Assembly: GCA_013396655.1 (NCBI GenBank)
Contig: WBMV01004887.1
Coordinates: 1 to 64,000 of the forward strand
Length of the DNA stretch: 64,000 bases
Direction of reading: 5' to 3'
From: Campylorhamphus procurvoides
Taxonomy: Eukaryota > Chordata > Aves > Passeriformes > Dendrocolaptidae
A model generated the notes under the pieces. It was not told the origin of the DNA, did not search any database, and was given only the letters and a program-made list of their open reading frames with translations. A program made the position numbers and the translations under genes. Positions 1 to 12,596 of the stretch are shown here, piece by piece. How positions within the stretch are numbered: the stretch's first letter is position 1; every line of letters starts with the position of its first letter.

Positions 1-3000
1 AATCTCCTAGCAGTTTTGAGAACTGGGAGCTTGGCAAGTTAAAACTACTGAGGGAAAAAAGAAGAAAAAAAAAAAAAAGCACTGTTGCAGACAAAAAGGA
101 GGGTATCATTACTTCATAACTGAGAAGAGAGCCTTTGGGTCAAAGCATGTGAAAAACCATAAAAAATGCCACATTCCAAGACAGGAGTAGAGGAAAAAGA
201 AGTCCCGCAGATCCCCAAAGTGTCTTGCCTTGTGCATGCAGAAATAACAGCATTTTTTGACCTAACTTGCTGCCTCAAGTTGCCCACTTTAAAGGGGCTA
301 ATACTTCCTAATCTTATCAAGCTACTGCCAAGGATAATTATATGATTGTCTGGACAATGCTTAGATGCTGTGAGGGAGCAGAGAGAAGAAACTCAGTTTT
401 GCATTTGGCCTAAGGTTGGAATACGTGTACTCTCAGAGCGCCGCAATTACTCACCATGCATATCAAATAAACAAAACCAAACAATATTTGGTAATGACCT
501 ACATCCTTAGACAAGAGGCATGTGGAGTCAGAACGCACACTCAGGGCCTAAAAGTAACTCAGTCCTTCAATCTGGCAGCCTTTGACTTATCCATGCTGTA
601 GCTTTAAAATGTCTGACTGTGGGTTATTGTCTAGAGCATGGTAGTGTGCCTCAGAGGAGTAGGGAAAGGCAGGGCAGGAACCAGAGAAACCTACTGAACA
701 AGCAAATCAGCCTGTCAAGAATAAATCAGGATCTTGCCTCCAAAATCTTGCTTCAACTCCAAACTGCTTAGGGCAGGCTGGATAACACATCTCGATTCGT
801 TTGAAGCACAGTCACCAACCCCATCCAAACAGGATATGTTCTGTGAACATATGCCTGGGCACAGCCCTAGTGATTCGAGGAAGGCCCGAATTAGAGACTT
901 GAGTTTAGGAAGCCTGAAGTCAGTGGGGGATGCTACAAGCCCTTTGTGAAGGCAATGAGAGGGGTTACAAAACCAAACTAGGAAGCTAACTAGTATCCAT
1001 TACATGAACGCAAACACACCTTAACTGTGCCTTAACACAGCAGTACGATCAAGGAAAAACAACTGCAAGCAAAACACCTTATTATTAAAATGCTGAATGG
1101 TAAGTGTTTGACTGCGTTGCAGCCCCTCACGTACACGTGGTCACTGTAGCCCACTTAAACAATTTCAGTGAAATTCAAATCTATGATAGGCCTAAAGTAC
1201 CAACATGATGGGTCACAGTTGTGCAGCTACCTCAAAACATTGCAGCAGTCTTTCATCTGTAACCCTAACTACAGGATCCCGATTTAAAATTTGGATGATG
1301 TTGAGGGACAACAATTCCTACATCCTGTTTCTTTGTTTCATCTTCAGTTACTATTACACAGCTACCAATATTAATTATTTTGCCTGGCCTCATATACCAA
1401 CATCCTCAGGATACTAGATAACATGAGATGGAAAAGAGTTTGAAATAAAACTTTACCTCAACTCACCAAAGAAACATTATTTAGTATCACTACTTTCCAC
1501 TTTTAGAAGCCTGACAATCAGTGACTAAGTCTCCCAGCATCCCTGGGATGCAGGAAATAAAAAATGTCACTTTGCAGTTTGAAAAGAAAAAGAGAAATAC
1601 AAGTGACGTGAATGCATGCCCAGAGCAGGTCAGTCCAGAAGCCGGATTAGAGTCATGACCTGTGATACCACATCACACTTCCTTTCTCCATTTTGTTTCA
1701 GCTTCTCAGCTCTCCTACAATGGGAAGAGGGGGGTTTGAAAGACAATTTTATGCAAATATCCTTTCCATAAGACACTCATCCTTTCTTCCCTCCCAAATC
1801 TTCTTCCAATAAAAAACACAAGGTTGCCTTCCCACACAACCAAGCATGACCCCTCAAATGCGACCTCTCAAACCCAACCCACTCTGCAAGCAATCTCCTG
1901 CCAGTTCCCTCTTCCCACTCCCAGTGAGGATCTGAGCCAGCCCACACCCTCCCTCGCTTCACAAAGCAGGGTCCTCAGAAGCCAAGTCAAGGGTGAGTAG
2001 CAGGACAGGAAAAGACATGCTTGGGCAAAGACGGAAGACTGAGGACTGGTTGTCTTGGACACAAAGTTCATGACAAAACCTGTTTCTTTGCAACCTAAAC
2101 TGCCTTCTGGTCCCCCCGTCCAGAAAGTGTTTCCCTCAACGCTGATCCTGTCCAAAGTGATGCTGCTGCCATGCAGGACTCCCTAGAAATCAGCTGTCTT
2201 CCCTGGAGGCAGCCCAGCTGCATACAGGCTTAACCAAGCAGTATTTTTCTGACTACGTACTCAGATCTGATCTTGCACAAGTTGCACTACAGTTCCCCTT
2301 TCTCTCTGCGGCACATGGCAACAGCCTTTAAAAACACACAGAAATGTGGAATGGGTGACAGAGGGCAGGATGAGCAGGAGGACTTTATGATCTGCACAGC
2401 CTACACTGATACGATCTAGGATATGCACTTGGGAAGGCACTGCCCCCACCCCCAACCTCCTGTTACCCAGACAGAGCCCACCAGGCTTCTTCCAAGACTG
2501 TCTCCTGAGCACACTGGGCATCTATTTCAGACAAGCTACAGTGGCTGCAGGGGACTCTCATCCCTAGAGCATGTGAAAATTGACTGGAATGCATGAACCA
2601 AAGCCTGCACAGTCCAGTGACTCCCCCAACGGCAAGTCTCCAGCTGTGGAAACCCTCCCCAATCTTGCCTCCTACTTTTTTCCCCAGTCACTGGGAAAAG
2701 AATGTGTTTCTTCCAGACATTGGAATGTCCAACCCTTAGCTTGCAGATTCAAATAAAGGCATTTATTCATTTGCTATTCCTGTCACACGAATACCCCGGC
2801 ACCTGGTTCCTTCCCTCTCCCTAGAACGCATTAATGTAACATTAAGACAGAGAATTTAGTCTCTGAAAAGTCAAAAAATTCAGAGTCATGGTTCCCATGG
2901 CAATGCTCCTAACTCACAAACGTGTCTGCCATGTACCCTGTGGCAAGGTCTTGAGAAACAGGAACTCCAGCTGAAACCCCAGCACCCCCATCCCCTTTCC

Positions 3001-4891
3001 TCTAGGCAAGTCATATAACCTTTATGCTGTTCAGGGGAACTATCTGCAATGTGGAGATAATACACCCAAGACCTGTTGTGCAGAGTAACTCACACCCAGA
3101 CTTTCCTGAAGCAAAGGGCATGAAGAGAGCAGTGGCTGTGTTCAGACTCGTGGCATATGCAATTTGCCCTTGGATTACTGTTTAGACATTGTTTGTTCAT
3201 CCTGACACACAAGCCAAGCACCAGTAGTAAAGGGCTAAGTTGGGGTGGGATGAATAATGAAGGCATTTGAAAACCACAACCAGACATTTAGCCTCTCATG
3301 ATCAGTTCGGGCAGAGCAGGCACACACAAAAGAATCGACAGACATAGCAGTGATAATCATTTTGTGCGTGTCTCCTTGTGGCAGTTTCCATGGCTGTGGA
3401 AACCCTGATTGAGAATTCAGTGGAGAGTCAGTTATATATATGCAGGTCAAGGCAAAATACAGAAGGCCAACTTGGAAAGCTCTTCGAGAACTATTTTTAC
3501 AACGTGGGGGAGGTCAGGAGATCACAGCCCACTGAACACATAACACTCTTCATTTTTATATACATAAAGCACTTTCCATCTACATTTACAGATTACTAAG
3601 CATGGAAGACAGCAGGAAACTGCTTTATTTTCTGCAGGTCAAGTATTGACTCCCAATATCTGAGAAATATCTGCAAGAGTGGAGAATGCAGGAAGAATGA
3701 GGTCATGGAAGCTGTTAGTTTAAAAGGTTTGAGTTCCTTGCTCTGACTTTCAAATTCTCATATTATACATTTCAGAAGAAGGACTCCCAGAGATACAAAC
3801 TGAGTTGCAAACAGAGCAGCTACTTTCCTGGGTCCACAGGCAGGAGAGCTTCAGTGTTTCTGCCCCTTAGATTTGCCAATCAATAGCAGAACCAAGTCAG
3901 CCTGCTCAGAATGGACCCTATGGTAACTAAGAAAGCCTCACACTGAGAACAAAGTTCAGTCAAAATTTAGCAGAGGAAAGAGGCCAAACACTGGAAAGAA
4001 GTTTTTGGTCAGAGAATAGAAGAGAAAACTACAAGAGGTTTTCAGCTATGTTCCTCACAGCCACCAGGGGCCAATTCCCAGGACAAGAGTTTGGGTGACT
4101 TTGGGAGGTTTATGCATGGGGAGTACCAACCTGCACAAGGTTTTTACAAAACCTGGGATGATGGTCAGCACCAGTGTAAGACCTGGCTGAACTCTCAGCA
4201 CTCTTTCCTAGCCTAGTTTCATCCCTACTGTACTAATTATAGACACTGAGGGCAGATCCCTATCCCCATAAAGCTGCCTCAGTGGTGGAGTAGTGCAGTT
4301 CACAGACACACAGATATTTTGAAAATCCATGACAGCCAGTCCTCAATCACAAAGCCTGGATGTCCAGGCAGTTGTGGAAGCCTCCACTCATTCCTGCTTC
4401 TTGTACACTTCCAGCACATGGCTGTCCCCATCTTCAGTGGTGGGCAACACCATATTGCAGTGGGCCTGTATCCTCCAGCTCTGACAGCTACAGAATAATC
4501 ACTGACAAAGGTACTTGGGAGTCAACAAGAAAGGTTTCAATTGCACATATTCCAAAAGGCTCAGTGCCTGTGAACGTATCCTTTACACATCTAATCAGCC
4601 TGCAAAAATTGTGCAAGGCAGAATTATTAGTAGTAGAGTCAGGGAGATCACAGTTCAACAGGGCCCCTCTGTACTAAGCAGTGCACAAACACACTGGTAG
4701 GCAATTTCTGTCTTCAGAAGTTCAAAGTCCCACCATAGGCAGGAGAGGTAACACAGGTGCAGCATTTAAGTTATTTGCCCACCATCTCAAGGCAGGTCAG
4801 TAGCAAAGTCAGGCAGAGAACCCAATTCCCTCCTTCTGGGGACACACCACCTCCCCTGGAAAGCCCCACCAAGGGGAAACAGCAGGCTCAC
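1..4891 (-). other. CSNK1E: CSNK1E intron after coding exon 4 (partial, runs off the left edge)
   Basis: No CK1 codons were seen here on the minus strand; I looked for the coding of the DDLESLGYVLMYF and WQGLKA segments. There is no convincing ORF and no recognisable repeat family. It holds a short A-rich run near 61-78. Confidence 0.7.
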
Positions 4892-5120
4892 CAATTCCCA
4901 GGTGGGTGTTGATAGATGCATAACGGGCTGTGCCAGTCAGATTCTTGTTTTCCCGGTAAGGGATGTGCTGGTGGGTCCGGGCGTCTCGGTACTTCTTGGC
5001 CAAACCAAAATCAATGATGTATACTAGGTTGCCTTTTTTGCCGAGGCCCATAAGGAAGTTGTCTGGCTTTACATCCCGATGGATGAAGTTCTTGGAATGA
5101 ATGTACTCAATACGGCTGAT
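4892..5120 (-). CDS. CSNK1E: CSNK1E coding exon 4 (residues 113-188)
   Basis: 229 bp; acceptor CCCCACTCCAG at 5121, donor GGAATTG|GTGAGCC after 4892. It encodes [20 protein letters not shown], then the DFG loop and the CK1 activation segment ending [15 protein letters not shown]. The catalytic Asp (HRD) and metal-binding Asp (DFG) are both intact. The next exon is not in the window. Confidence 0.96.
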
Positions 5121-8100
5121 CTGGAGTGGGGAATAAATAAATAAAGAGTGAGATAAGCAAGAAACAAACTTAACTGCACCTGTTAAAAATAGTACCCTGC
5201 TCAAGACAGTGGCTGGTTCGAGTAGGGAAAAGGACACTTCACAGAGAATACAGCAAAGGAAAAGACACCCTCTGGAGGCTGCAGGACCTGGAGATGGAAT
5301 TCAACCCTGTACACCAGCCCAATGCTCACTCTGAGGAAGTCACCACTCACATAAGGAAGGATGGGAAGCAAGTCTGTATGGACTAAAACTTTGAGCAGAA
5401 GCATTGACAGCTGTCAACTTTCAAACCTAGCCATGCTGGCAAAGGAGGGGGTCCATCCAGAAGAGCTAAGGATCTTAAACACAGGGCATGGGCAGTTGAA
5501 TTGAGAGAGGCAGTGAAGCCAATCAGTCATCAAGCAGGCAAAAGTATCTGTGTGCAACATCAACATAGAGAGAGCAGCAGGAGACAGAAAAAGGGGTGGA
5601 GATCAGGAAAAGTCATCAGTGTCTAGGTTCCAGGCCCCCAGCTTCATCAAGAAATAGAAAGCTAGCAGCCACTTGGCACTAAATGAAGAAAGCTTGGGAT
5701 ACAGCAGTTCTCAAGCAGAGGGATGGGAGGGAAAATAAAAAAAAACAACAAGAAGGCATGGAAAAGGAGAGTAGGCACAAATGCTTCAGAGGAAACTCAC
5801 CATCTGGTCTGCCAGGAGCAGAACTGTCTTGAGACTAAATTTGCGGGAACAGAAGTTGAAGAGATCTTCCAGACTGGGCCCCAAGAGCTCCATCACCATC
5901 ACATTATAGTCCCCCTCTGCTCCACACCACTTAATGGAGGGGATACCCACTGGAGAAAGAGAAAGATTAAGCCCATGAAACAGAGAATAGATGCTGCATC
6001 CCCTGCTGAGAAGATCATATGTAACACCAAATCATTTCTTTCCTCAGGCGCTCCAGAATAATTTCCTTCTTCAACCACTCCCCCCGCCCCATCTTTTCCT
6101 CCCCATCTCACCTCCTCCCTGCATCATCTTGTAGAACTTGCTTTCAATGTGGAGCTGGGGATGCTTGGTTTTGACACATTCCAGTTTGATGGCCACCTCT
6201 TCACCAGTTGCAATATTGGCTCCTGCACAGAAATGAGAAGTGAAATGAAGATTGCGCAAGCTTCCACTGAAGTTAAACACTTTCAACAAGGCCTGTAAAA
6301 GTGCCAAAACCTTAAGATTTGCCCTTAAGTTTATTCTATATGACAGAAATGAGATTCAGGCACTCCATACAGAGTTTCCAGCGCTGCCATCTGCAAACGC
6401 AAGCCCAGAGAAAGGCACGTGGATAAGAAACCAGGTCTGATCCAGCAATCCTACAACACATTAATTGCCTTGTTATCTCGAAAAGCGCCAGACTTTGAGA
6501 GGTCAATCTGTACCTATCAACAGTACCTAAACTGAGCGTATGCTTTAGCTGCCTCTGATCATACACCTGGCCCCTGAATGCAAGTCACTCCCCCAGGCAG
6601 CGATATAGAGTATCTCTTCCTTAGCAAAATTACTGGTTACGTCAGTTACATCATTTCAACACAGCCAATTAGTTCAGGAGGAGACAGTATTACCAAGATT
6701 CCCAGCTATCTGTTTTCTCCACAGCCCTGACCTGTTCAATACAGACAATTTCTAAATCCCCAGCTTCTCCCTCTCCTGAGGGCTTCAATAATACCTTTAT
6801 CTTTTGCCAACACAGAAACATTTGCTATACCCTAAATTAGAAGCATTAAGAAATAAACTGAATCCGGTCTTGAATTAAGCTGCCTGAACACCTTTGTTGA
6901 AGGTATTGCTAGATATTTTGTGATGACACTAAGCCACCACCTCACACCCTTTTCTCTGAAAACAACTGAGCTGCCAGCTGTGAAAGCCAGTACTCTGGTC
7001 CCAAAGTGCACTGTCAAAGAAAGAACAGGCTGCTCTTTCTCTTGTACTAGCTGAAAGGATTCCAGATGTTTCACATCATCCTAAAATGGAAAGAATGAAT
7101 ATCTGTACACAGGTCACGGGAATGACACTGAAGTCTTGCTTCTCTGCCCCTCCCACACACACAGAGACAGGCCCTTCCTCCTATCTGGAACTATTAGAAG
7201 TTGCACTGAAACACAAATCAGAGAGCAGCTCTGATCATGAGCAGCTTGTGAACACTGTCATAAAATAAACTACCCCAGAACATGTATGCCAAACATGAGC
7301 AGGAGTTAAAGGTGGTTTTACCATAGCTGGTTTTAGTACATCTGGCTAATTTGTGCCTCTTGAACCCTGTGATAAGACTTTCAGAGTCCACAAGGACAGC
7401 TGCAGATAAATCTCTCAATTTATCCTCTTTCACACACCTCCTCCAGAGCCAGGGATCAAAGGGAAAAAAAAAAAAGGAAACATTCAGACAACTGGATCTC
7501 CTCTCCCCCTGGATCCCAAGGATCTCCTGTTGAACAGTTCTGGCTTGTACACAAAGTCAGCTGAGAGCTGCCTGCTAGCAAAAAGACATAATCTAGATGC
7601 TACAGTGCCGGGTCGAGACAGACAAGCTGCTAGGAATTTGTAAGAGAGCAACAAAAATGATTGGGGCCTAGAGGGATTGATTTACTAAGAAAGATTAAAA
7701 GATCTAAATATGTAACATAGACAAGAGATACAACTAAGAAGGGTGGGGAGGAAGAATGGGACATGACAACAGTCTGCAAATATTTGAAGGCTGTAAACAC
7801 TAAGGAGGGAGAGGAATTATTTAGGGTGCTCTAAGGGAGGGGAAGAAAGAGCAACAGGGTTAATTGAATAAGGATTTTAACTTAGGATCCAGCAGAAGGG
7901 ATAGGCAAAAAGCCATCCTGAGAGGTAGAGCCATTTGTTCAACAGTTACTTTTGAAAACATGCTGCCATTTTCCACTTAAAAGCTGCTGGACAAAAAAAC
8001 AAGTCTGTACATTTCCTTCACTGCACCCCAAGACCTTCTTACAAGCATCAAGAGTGAAAAAAGCAGGGAAAGGGACTAGCATCTACTTTTTAAATTAGTG

Positions 8101-11100
8101 TTCAATCACTGGTCTTCAGTCAGCATGGAAACACCCAGGATATCCAAAAAAGATAAGAGCGCTTCCCTCCCTCATTCCCTTCTCTTTCCCCTGCTTTTGT
8201 GAAGACTTTCCTCCAAATCCTCTGAAGCAGCTCCCTTGTCCATTTCCCAGGGGACATTTTTCCCTCTCCTAACCCATCTGCTGACACACAAGTATTGATG
8301 AGTCTTTCTGACTTTTGGCAGCAGTAGAATTAGCATTTTGAATGAGCCCTGCCCCCAGAAGTTGAACAGTGGAAACATGAATGAGTTCTGATCTTCATGT
8401 TACCCTAGATGTTTAGGAAGATGATGATGTATCCATCTACCAGGCTGTCTGCAGATAGGGAGTGTTATCTGTGGGCACATAAAGCTGGAAAAGGGAAAGC
8501 AGGGGTGGGCATCAAGAAGATGTAGATTCTCCAAAATGTGACTATGCCACTCATAGGCTCAGATGGCCTTCAGCCCCACATTCTCCATAGCTCAAACACA
8601 GGCATTAGTCTCTTAGATAAAGAAGATACAACCCTCTGGCCTAGAAGAGCAAAAGTGGAATCACAGTATGGTTTGGGTTGGCAGGGACCTTAAAGCTCAT
8701 TTAGTTCCAACCCCCTTGCCATAAGCAGGGACACTTTTCACTAGACCAGATTGCTGAGAGCCCCATCCAATCTGACACTGAACACATGGGGCACCTACAG
8801 CTTTTCTGGGCAACCTGTTCCTGTGCAACACCACCTTAACAGTAAAGAATTTGTTCCCGGTATCTAATCTGAACCTGCTCTTTTTCAGTTTAAACCCATT
8901 CTCCCTTGTCCTGTCACTAAATGCTCTTGCAAAAAGTCTCTCCTCATCTTTTTTGTAGGCTCCCTTCAGGTACTGGAAGGACAAAATTAGGTCACCTCGA
9001 AGCCTCCTCTTCTCCAGGCTGAACAATCCAAATTGTCTCAGTCTTTCCTCACAGGATACATGCTCCCCCTAACCCTCTAACCATTTTCACGGTCCTCCTC
9101 TGGCCCAATCAGACCTAATGAGGAGCTATTATTAGCTGAGGGCATCACTGACTCAACACTTTAGGGTTGTTCCCTCCCCAGACCCTGCTGTGTCTACAGG
9201 TTGCTTCCTCTACCAGTTCTTTGCTGGAGACCCACCCAGACCTAGACCCCCCACAAAAGTGAGGAGGGAATTCAAGGGCAGGAATCTCTCTGGTCCTTTG
9301 TTCCATGCTTTAACCACCATCTTTCTTAAAGATTCAGATACAAAAGCAACAGTCCTCTGCTCTCTTTCTAGACTGGAAAACACCATGTTTCAGACAAATG
9401 CAGTGGAGTCTGCAAGCTTCAGCCACTTGAGAGACGTATGTAGGATTGGGGATAATTCCTAACATCCACCCCCAGTCTCGCTCCGCTGTGGGGGCTGCAC
9501 AAATTCAACTCATTCATCATGAGCTCTTTGAGATGGGGCCCCGGGGACAGAGGATGTCACTGGCTGAACAGGATCTTTTCAGAGTGAAAGCCTGACTGCA
9601 CGTCTGATACAATAAATACCGCCCTCCCTATGCATGGGGGCAACAGGCTGGGGCCCCCACTCTCCCCACCGCCTGCTCCCCTCTCGACAGCCTGGTGCCG
9701 GAAGAATGGAGGGCTGGGAACAGATGGAAGAAGGCAGACAGGACGAGAGAGAGTTAACAGGCCAGGAAACAAAGGGAAGGCACTCCCCTCCCAGCAAGGG
9801 AGGAGCCTGCCACCAGGAACTGTCCCTAGCCAGCGCAGGTCCCAGCATGCTTTGTCTGCCCAGCTCCTCTCCACCACCAATGTGCATCCCGGCCTGCCAA
9901 TTCCTACCAGGTCCAGCAACCCTGCCCTGCCTCTTGGCCAACATCTCTGACAAAGCACCCCTCTCCAGTGGCCCAAAGGTCTCGGCAATTCCTCTGCAAA
10001 GTGGATTTTGCTCTTCTGAATGAGCAATTTTAGACGTAAATGGGTTAGCTAAGGCCCATCGGCAGCATGATCTCATTTCCCACCCTCCCAAATCAATGTG
10101 AGGAGACTATCCCCCCAGCACATCTATCCCCCAAAGTATGCATGGAAGGAAGGCATTGTGCTTTAAGCCCCAGCTGAGGATTAACATAGGCCATCCTTTG
10201 TGTCTACTCATGTAGAAACCCAGGTTTCCTTCTGACAGAAAAAAACCCACAAAAACAAATCCTGAAGAGCACAGCACACAGAACCCATCGGTTACAAAGC
10301 AGATGAAGGTAGCAACATCCTGAAAGAGAGAAGCTGAGGATAAACCATACAGCCCCTGCTCACCCTCAGAGACAGACAAGGCTTGTCTGTCCCAGCTCTG
10401 TCTCCACACCATTATCAAGAGAGAGAACTGTGAGGTGAGTCTAGTGCAGGAGAGAAGTCCTTGTGAATGAGTCCTTCTGTCTGCAGAGCAGGCCGTGAGA
10501 GCACAGCATGAGCACAAGCGTCCTACAGACGCACCATCAGAGACTACATGCCCAATCCCTCCAGGCTGGGGAGTCACCCAGGCTCCAAGAAGTCTCACTA
10601 TCACTGCTTCAAAATACGCTGGCTTGCACCTCAATGAATATCACAAGGGCTTTGATACTGCATTCAAGTAACTTGGTTGAATCCCACTGTGCTCACCACA
10701 CTAGGGCACTAGGGCTTCCTCTGTCTCTCATTTTGTTTGGTTACAGGCAAGGCAGGTACATCCCCCTCACCAAAGTCTGTTTTCCAAACCTGCTTTGAAC
10801 AGGTAGATGACCTGTTACGTGGTGCAGAGGAACACAGGTTCAGGCGTTTCCATTCAGTACCTCCTCTCTTTCCCCATGTGTACCCCTAAATGTTTTGCAA
10901 TGTCCTGACAATTTATACTGTGATACAGAGGGTCTGGAAGGCTTCAAGCCCTAGCATAGGTGGAAAATGCTGTCTCTGGGCTATCAGACACTCACTGGCT
11001 GGAGGGTCACAAAGGAGTGGCATACAGGAGTAGGCAGCAGTAAAGGCAGCACACAGTGGGATTGGGATCCCAGATCCATTATTTATCATCTTTGTTCATG

Positions 11101-12584
11101 CTCTGGATAAAGGTAGCAACAAAACCTGTTACTGACGATTCCCACAGGACACTTAATCAAGAGAGGCTGCCAACACCAATCACGAGAAAATAATAAAGCA
11201 AGAGGGAACAGGAGGTAAAAGCCAGAGGTTGAAAACAGTGATTTACAAGCACGGGAAAAAGTAAACTGAACTAGAGGTATTCAACAAAAGAGACTAAATG
11301 AGGGATGGGAAGATGTTGAAGATCCTAGAAGAGGTCTCCTACAATACAGCTGACAGTGCACTAAGGCCAAGTCTGCAACCTGATAGCATTGGTGATGGGG
11401 GAAGCCAAGGAGACCCAAAGCAGCCTATGCAGGCGCATCACATTACAGATCACTCGAGGGTAGTCCTTCATTGCCAGGCACTGGAAATGCCACACCTCAA
11501 ATGCAGTGCTGGCTCCAAGCTGCTCAGCAGATGGACAAACTAGGAAAAATTGAAGGAGCAGCAAAAGTGAGGAGTAGTGGATGTACTGGGAAGCAAAATA
11601 CAACTCAACTGAGCAAATTAATAGTCAAGGAGCACATGACAACCATCTGTAAGTACCCAAAGTTTGCAGACATCAAGGGAGAGGGCAATCGTTCTGCTGG
11701 CCTGCAGGACTACAGCTAAACAGGTAGTGGTGAGAACCAGACAACAGGTAAAAGCCACACCAGCTCTCAGGGAGGGATCAATCAGGCTAGTGGGTAGTCT
11801 CGCCACTCTGGCCCCACATGGTTTGAGCCAATAAAAACATGAGCAGGCAAAGCATCAGGGAACATATCTACACATCAGCACACTGGCTTGGAAGAACTTC
11901 TACCCAAGTGATCTGCTGCAGTAACAGGAAACCCTCATGGGCTCTGTCCACTGAGCTCCTAGCTCAGGTCATTCTGGACACTAAATCCCACTACAGATCT
12001 AACAGATCTAAGCCCCAGGACTTCAACCTGTTTTACACTTCTTGGTCTCAGGCCTCTCTCTTAAAGGTTCAGACCACTTTTTCCACTACCAATCTTTCCA
12101 AAACTTTATTCCTTCCACCCTTGAAGGAACAACTTTGTCCTCCATTTCCACCACCCACATTTTACCGAGTTTATGCCCACACACCCCCAAGCTCAAGAAA
12201 AGGAAGTGAGAATGCTGGAGTAGCATATATGACAAATATGTCCCAAACAGTCCAAATCTACATCAGTCTTATGAACCACCACTGTATTTCCAGTATCTGC
12301 AAGGCAAAGCTGAGCTCATCCCACTGTCTTTGCCATCAGAAGACTGGCAGCAACTAGCAGTATTCTTTGAAGCTCTTCTTCTTTTCTCCACCCCCTCCAA
12401 CCTTACATGGTGCCCACAAATACCAAGAGGCAAGGAAAATAACCCCAAAACAATTACACAGTTGAGAAAAACAACCTAGCAGGTAGAAGGACAGAATTTT
12501 ACACTCACCTAGGTAAATGTCTCCAAACGAACCACTGCCAATCTTTCTGCCCAGACGGTATTTGTTCCCTACTCGAAGCTCCAT
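4892..12584 (-). CDS. CSNK1E: Casein kinase 1 epsilon, 5' part (residues 1-188; 3' exons outside window)
   Basis: Four minus-strand coding exons (12509-12584, 6112-6222, 5801-5949, 4892-5120; 76, 111, 149 and 229 bp) join in frame with GT-AG boundaries and give the first 188 residues plus one base. Visible kinase parts are the glycine loop [11 protein letters not shown], the ATP-binding lysine in EEVAIKLE, the catalytic HRDVKPDN, the DFG motif ([13 protein letters not shown]) and the CK1-specific [16 protein letters not shown] segment. CK1 epsilon is a Ser/Thr kinase that phosphorylates PER clock proteins, Dishevelled and other pre-primed acidic substrates in cytoplasm and nucleus. Lys at residue 8, Ala-Asn-Ile after the first junction and Phe in ESKFYKMM fit epsilon, not delta (from memory of the mammalian paralogues). 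The start has a good Kozak context (A at -3, G at +4). The rest of the kinase domain and the C-terminal autoinhibitory tail should lie left of position 1, because no matching exon was seen in 1-4891. Confidence 0.96.
5121..5800 (-). other. CSNK1E: CSNK1E intron between coding exons 3 and 4
   Basis: A 680-bp intron with GTGAGTT donor and TTTATTCCCCACTCCAG acceptor. No gene or recognisable repeat was seen inside it. Confidence 0.9.
5801..5949 (-). CDS. CSNK1E: CSNK1E coding exon 3 (residues 63-112)
   Basis: 149 bp; acceptor TTTCTCCAG at 5950, donor CAGATG|GTGAGTT after 5801. It encodes [20 protein letters not shown], then [16 protein letters not shown] and the helix ending LLLADQM. This carries the gatekeeper/hinge region of the kinase (MELLGPSL) and brings the CDS to exactly 336 bases, phase 0. 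Confidence 0.94.
5950..6111 (-). other. CSNK1E: CSNK1E short intron between coding exons 2 and 3
   Basis: A 162-bp intron with GTGAGAT donor and pyrimidine-rich TTTCTCTTTCTCCAG acceptor. Nothing else was seen in it. Confidence 0.9.
6112..6222 (-). CDS. CSNK1E: CSNK1E coding exon 2 (residues 26-62)
   Basis: 111 bp; acceptor CTGTGCAG at 6223, donor GGAG|GTGAGAT after 6112. It encodes [20 protein letters not shown] and on to KMMQGG, with the ATP-anchoring lysine in VAIKLE. Phe in SKFYKMM distinguishes epsilon from delta (Ile). Confidence 0.95.
7600..7960 (+). mobile_element. Old CR1-type LINE fragment
   Basis: The stretch reads like the 3' part of an ancient CR1 ORF2: ATTGGGGCCTAGAGGGATTG, then AAGAAAGATTAAAAG, then GTCTGCAAATATTTGAAGG and GAGGAATTATTTAGGGTGC. 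These correspond to the common CR1 segment (LxxEERLKRLNMY..., ...VFKYLKG..., ...EELFRVL). It is too degraded to encode protein. The assignment rests on remembered family consensus. Confidence 0.6.
8658..9106 (-). mobile_element. CR1 LINE 3' fragment
   Basis: The plus strand starts TCACAGTATGGTTTGGGTTG, the reverse complement of a CR1 3' terminus. The minus strand translates to [20 protein letters not shown] and on through a [14 protein letters not shown] segment, the typical end of CR1 ORF2. It is 5'-truncated, as most avian copies are, and lies in the CSNK1E intron in the gene's own orientation. Confidence 0.92.
11060..11610 (+). mobile_element. Possible degraded CR1/L2-like LINE relic
   Basis: Weak similarity only: a frame containing [12 protein letters not shown] resembles the CR1 reverse transcriptase segment NIFINDLDEG. 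Further along, TGCTGGCTCCAAGCTGCTCA resembles the later part of LINE ORF2. No intact frame. Confidence 0.3.
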
Positions 12585-12596
12585 GGTTCAGTCGTG
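12509..12596 (-). CDS. CSNK1E: CSNK1E first coding exon (CDS 12509-12584, residues 1-25)
   Basis: The ATG is at 12582-12584. Twelve bases of 5' UTR lie between it and a clear acceptor (TTCTTTTCTCAG, AG at 12598-12597). The donor reads CTAG|GTGAGTG with GT at 12508-12507. The exon encodes residues 1-25 plus one base of Gly26, including most of the glycine-rich loop. The acceptor just upstream of the ATG means at least one non-coding 5' exon lies further right. Confidence 0.95.

Larger units (their letters stand above)
6223..12508 (-). other. CSNK1E: CSNK1E intron between coding exons 1 and 2
   Basis: A 6.3 kb intron defined by the GTGAGTG donor at 12508 and the CTGTGCAG acceptor at 6223. It contains a CR1 LINE fragment (8658-9106), an older CR1-like relic (7600-7960) and a possible further relic near 11.1-11.6 kb. 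The ORFs of up to 170 codons near 9.6-10.1 kb on both strands show no protein-like pattern. Confidence 0.85.

Noticed and set aside
4892..12584. CSNK1D instead of CSNK1E
   Set aside because: Diagnostic residues (Lys8, [15 protein letters not shown]) and the KCNJ4/KDELR3/DDX17 neighbourhood favour epsilon.
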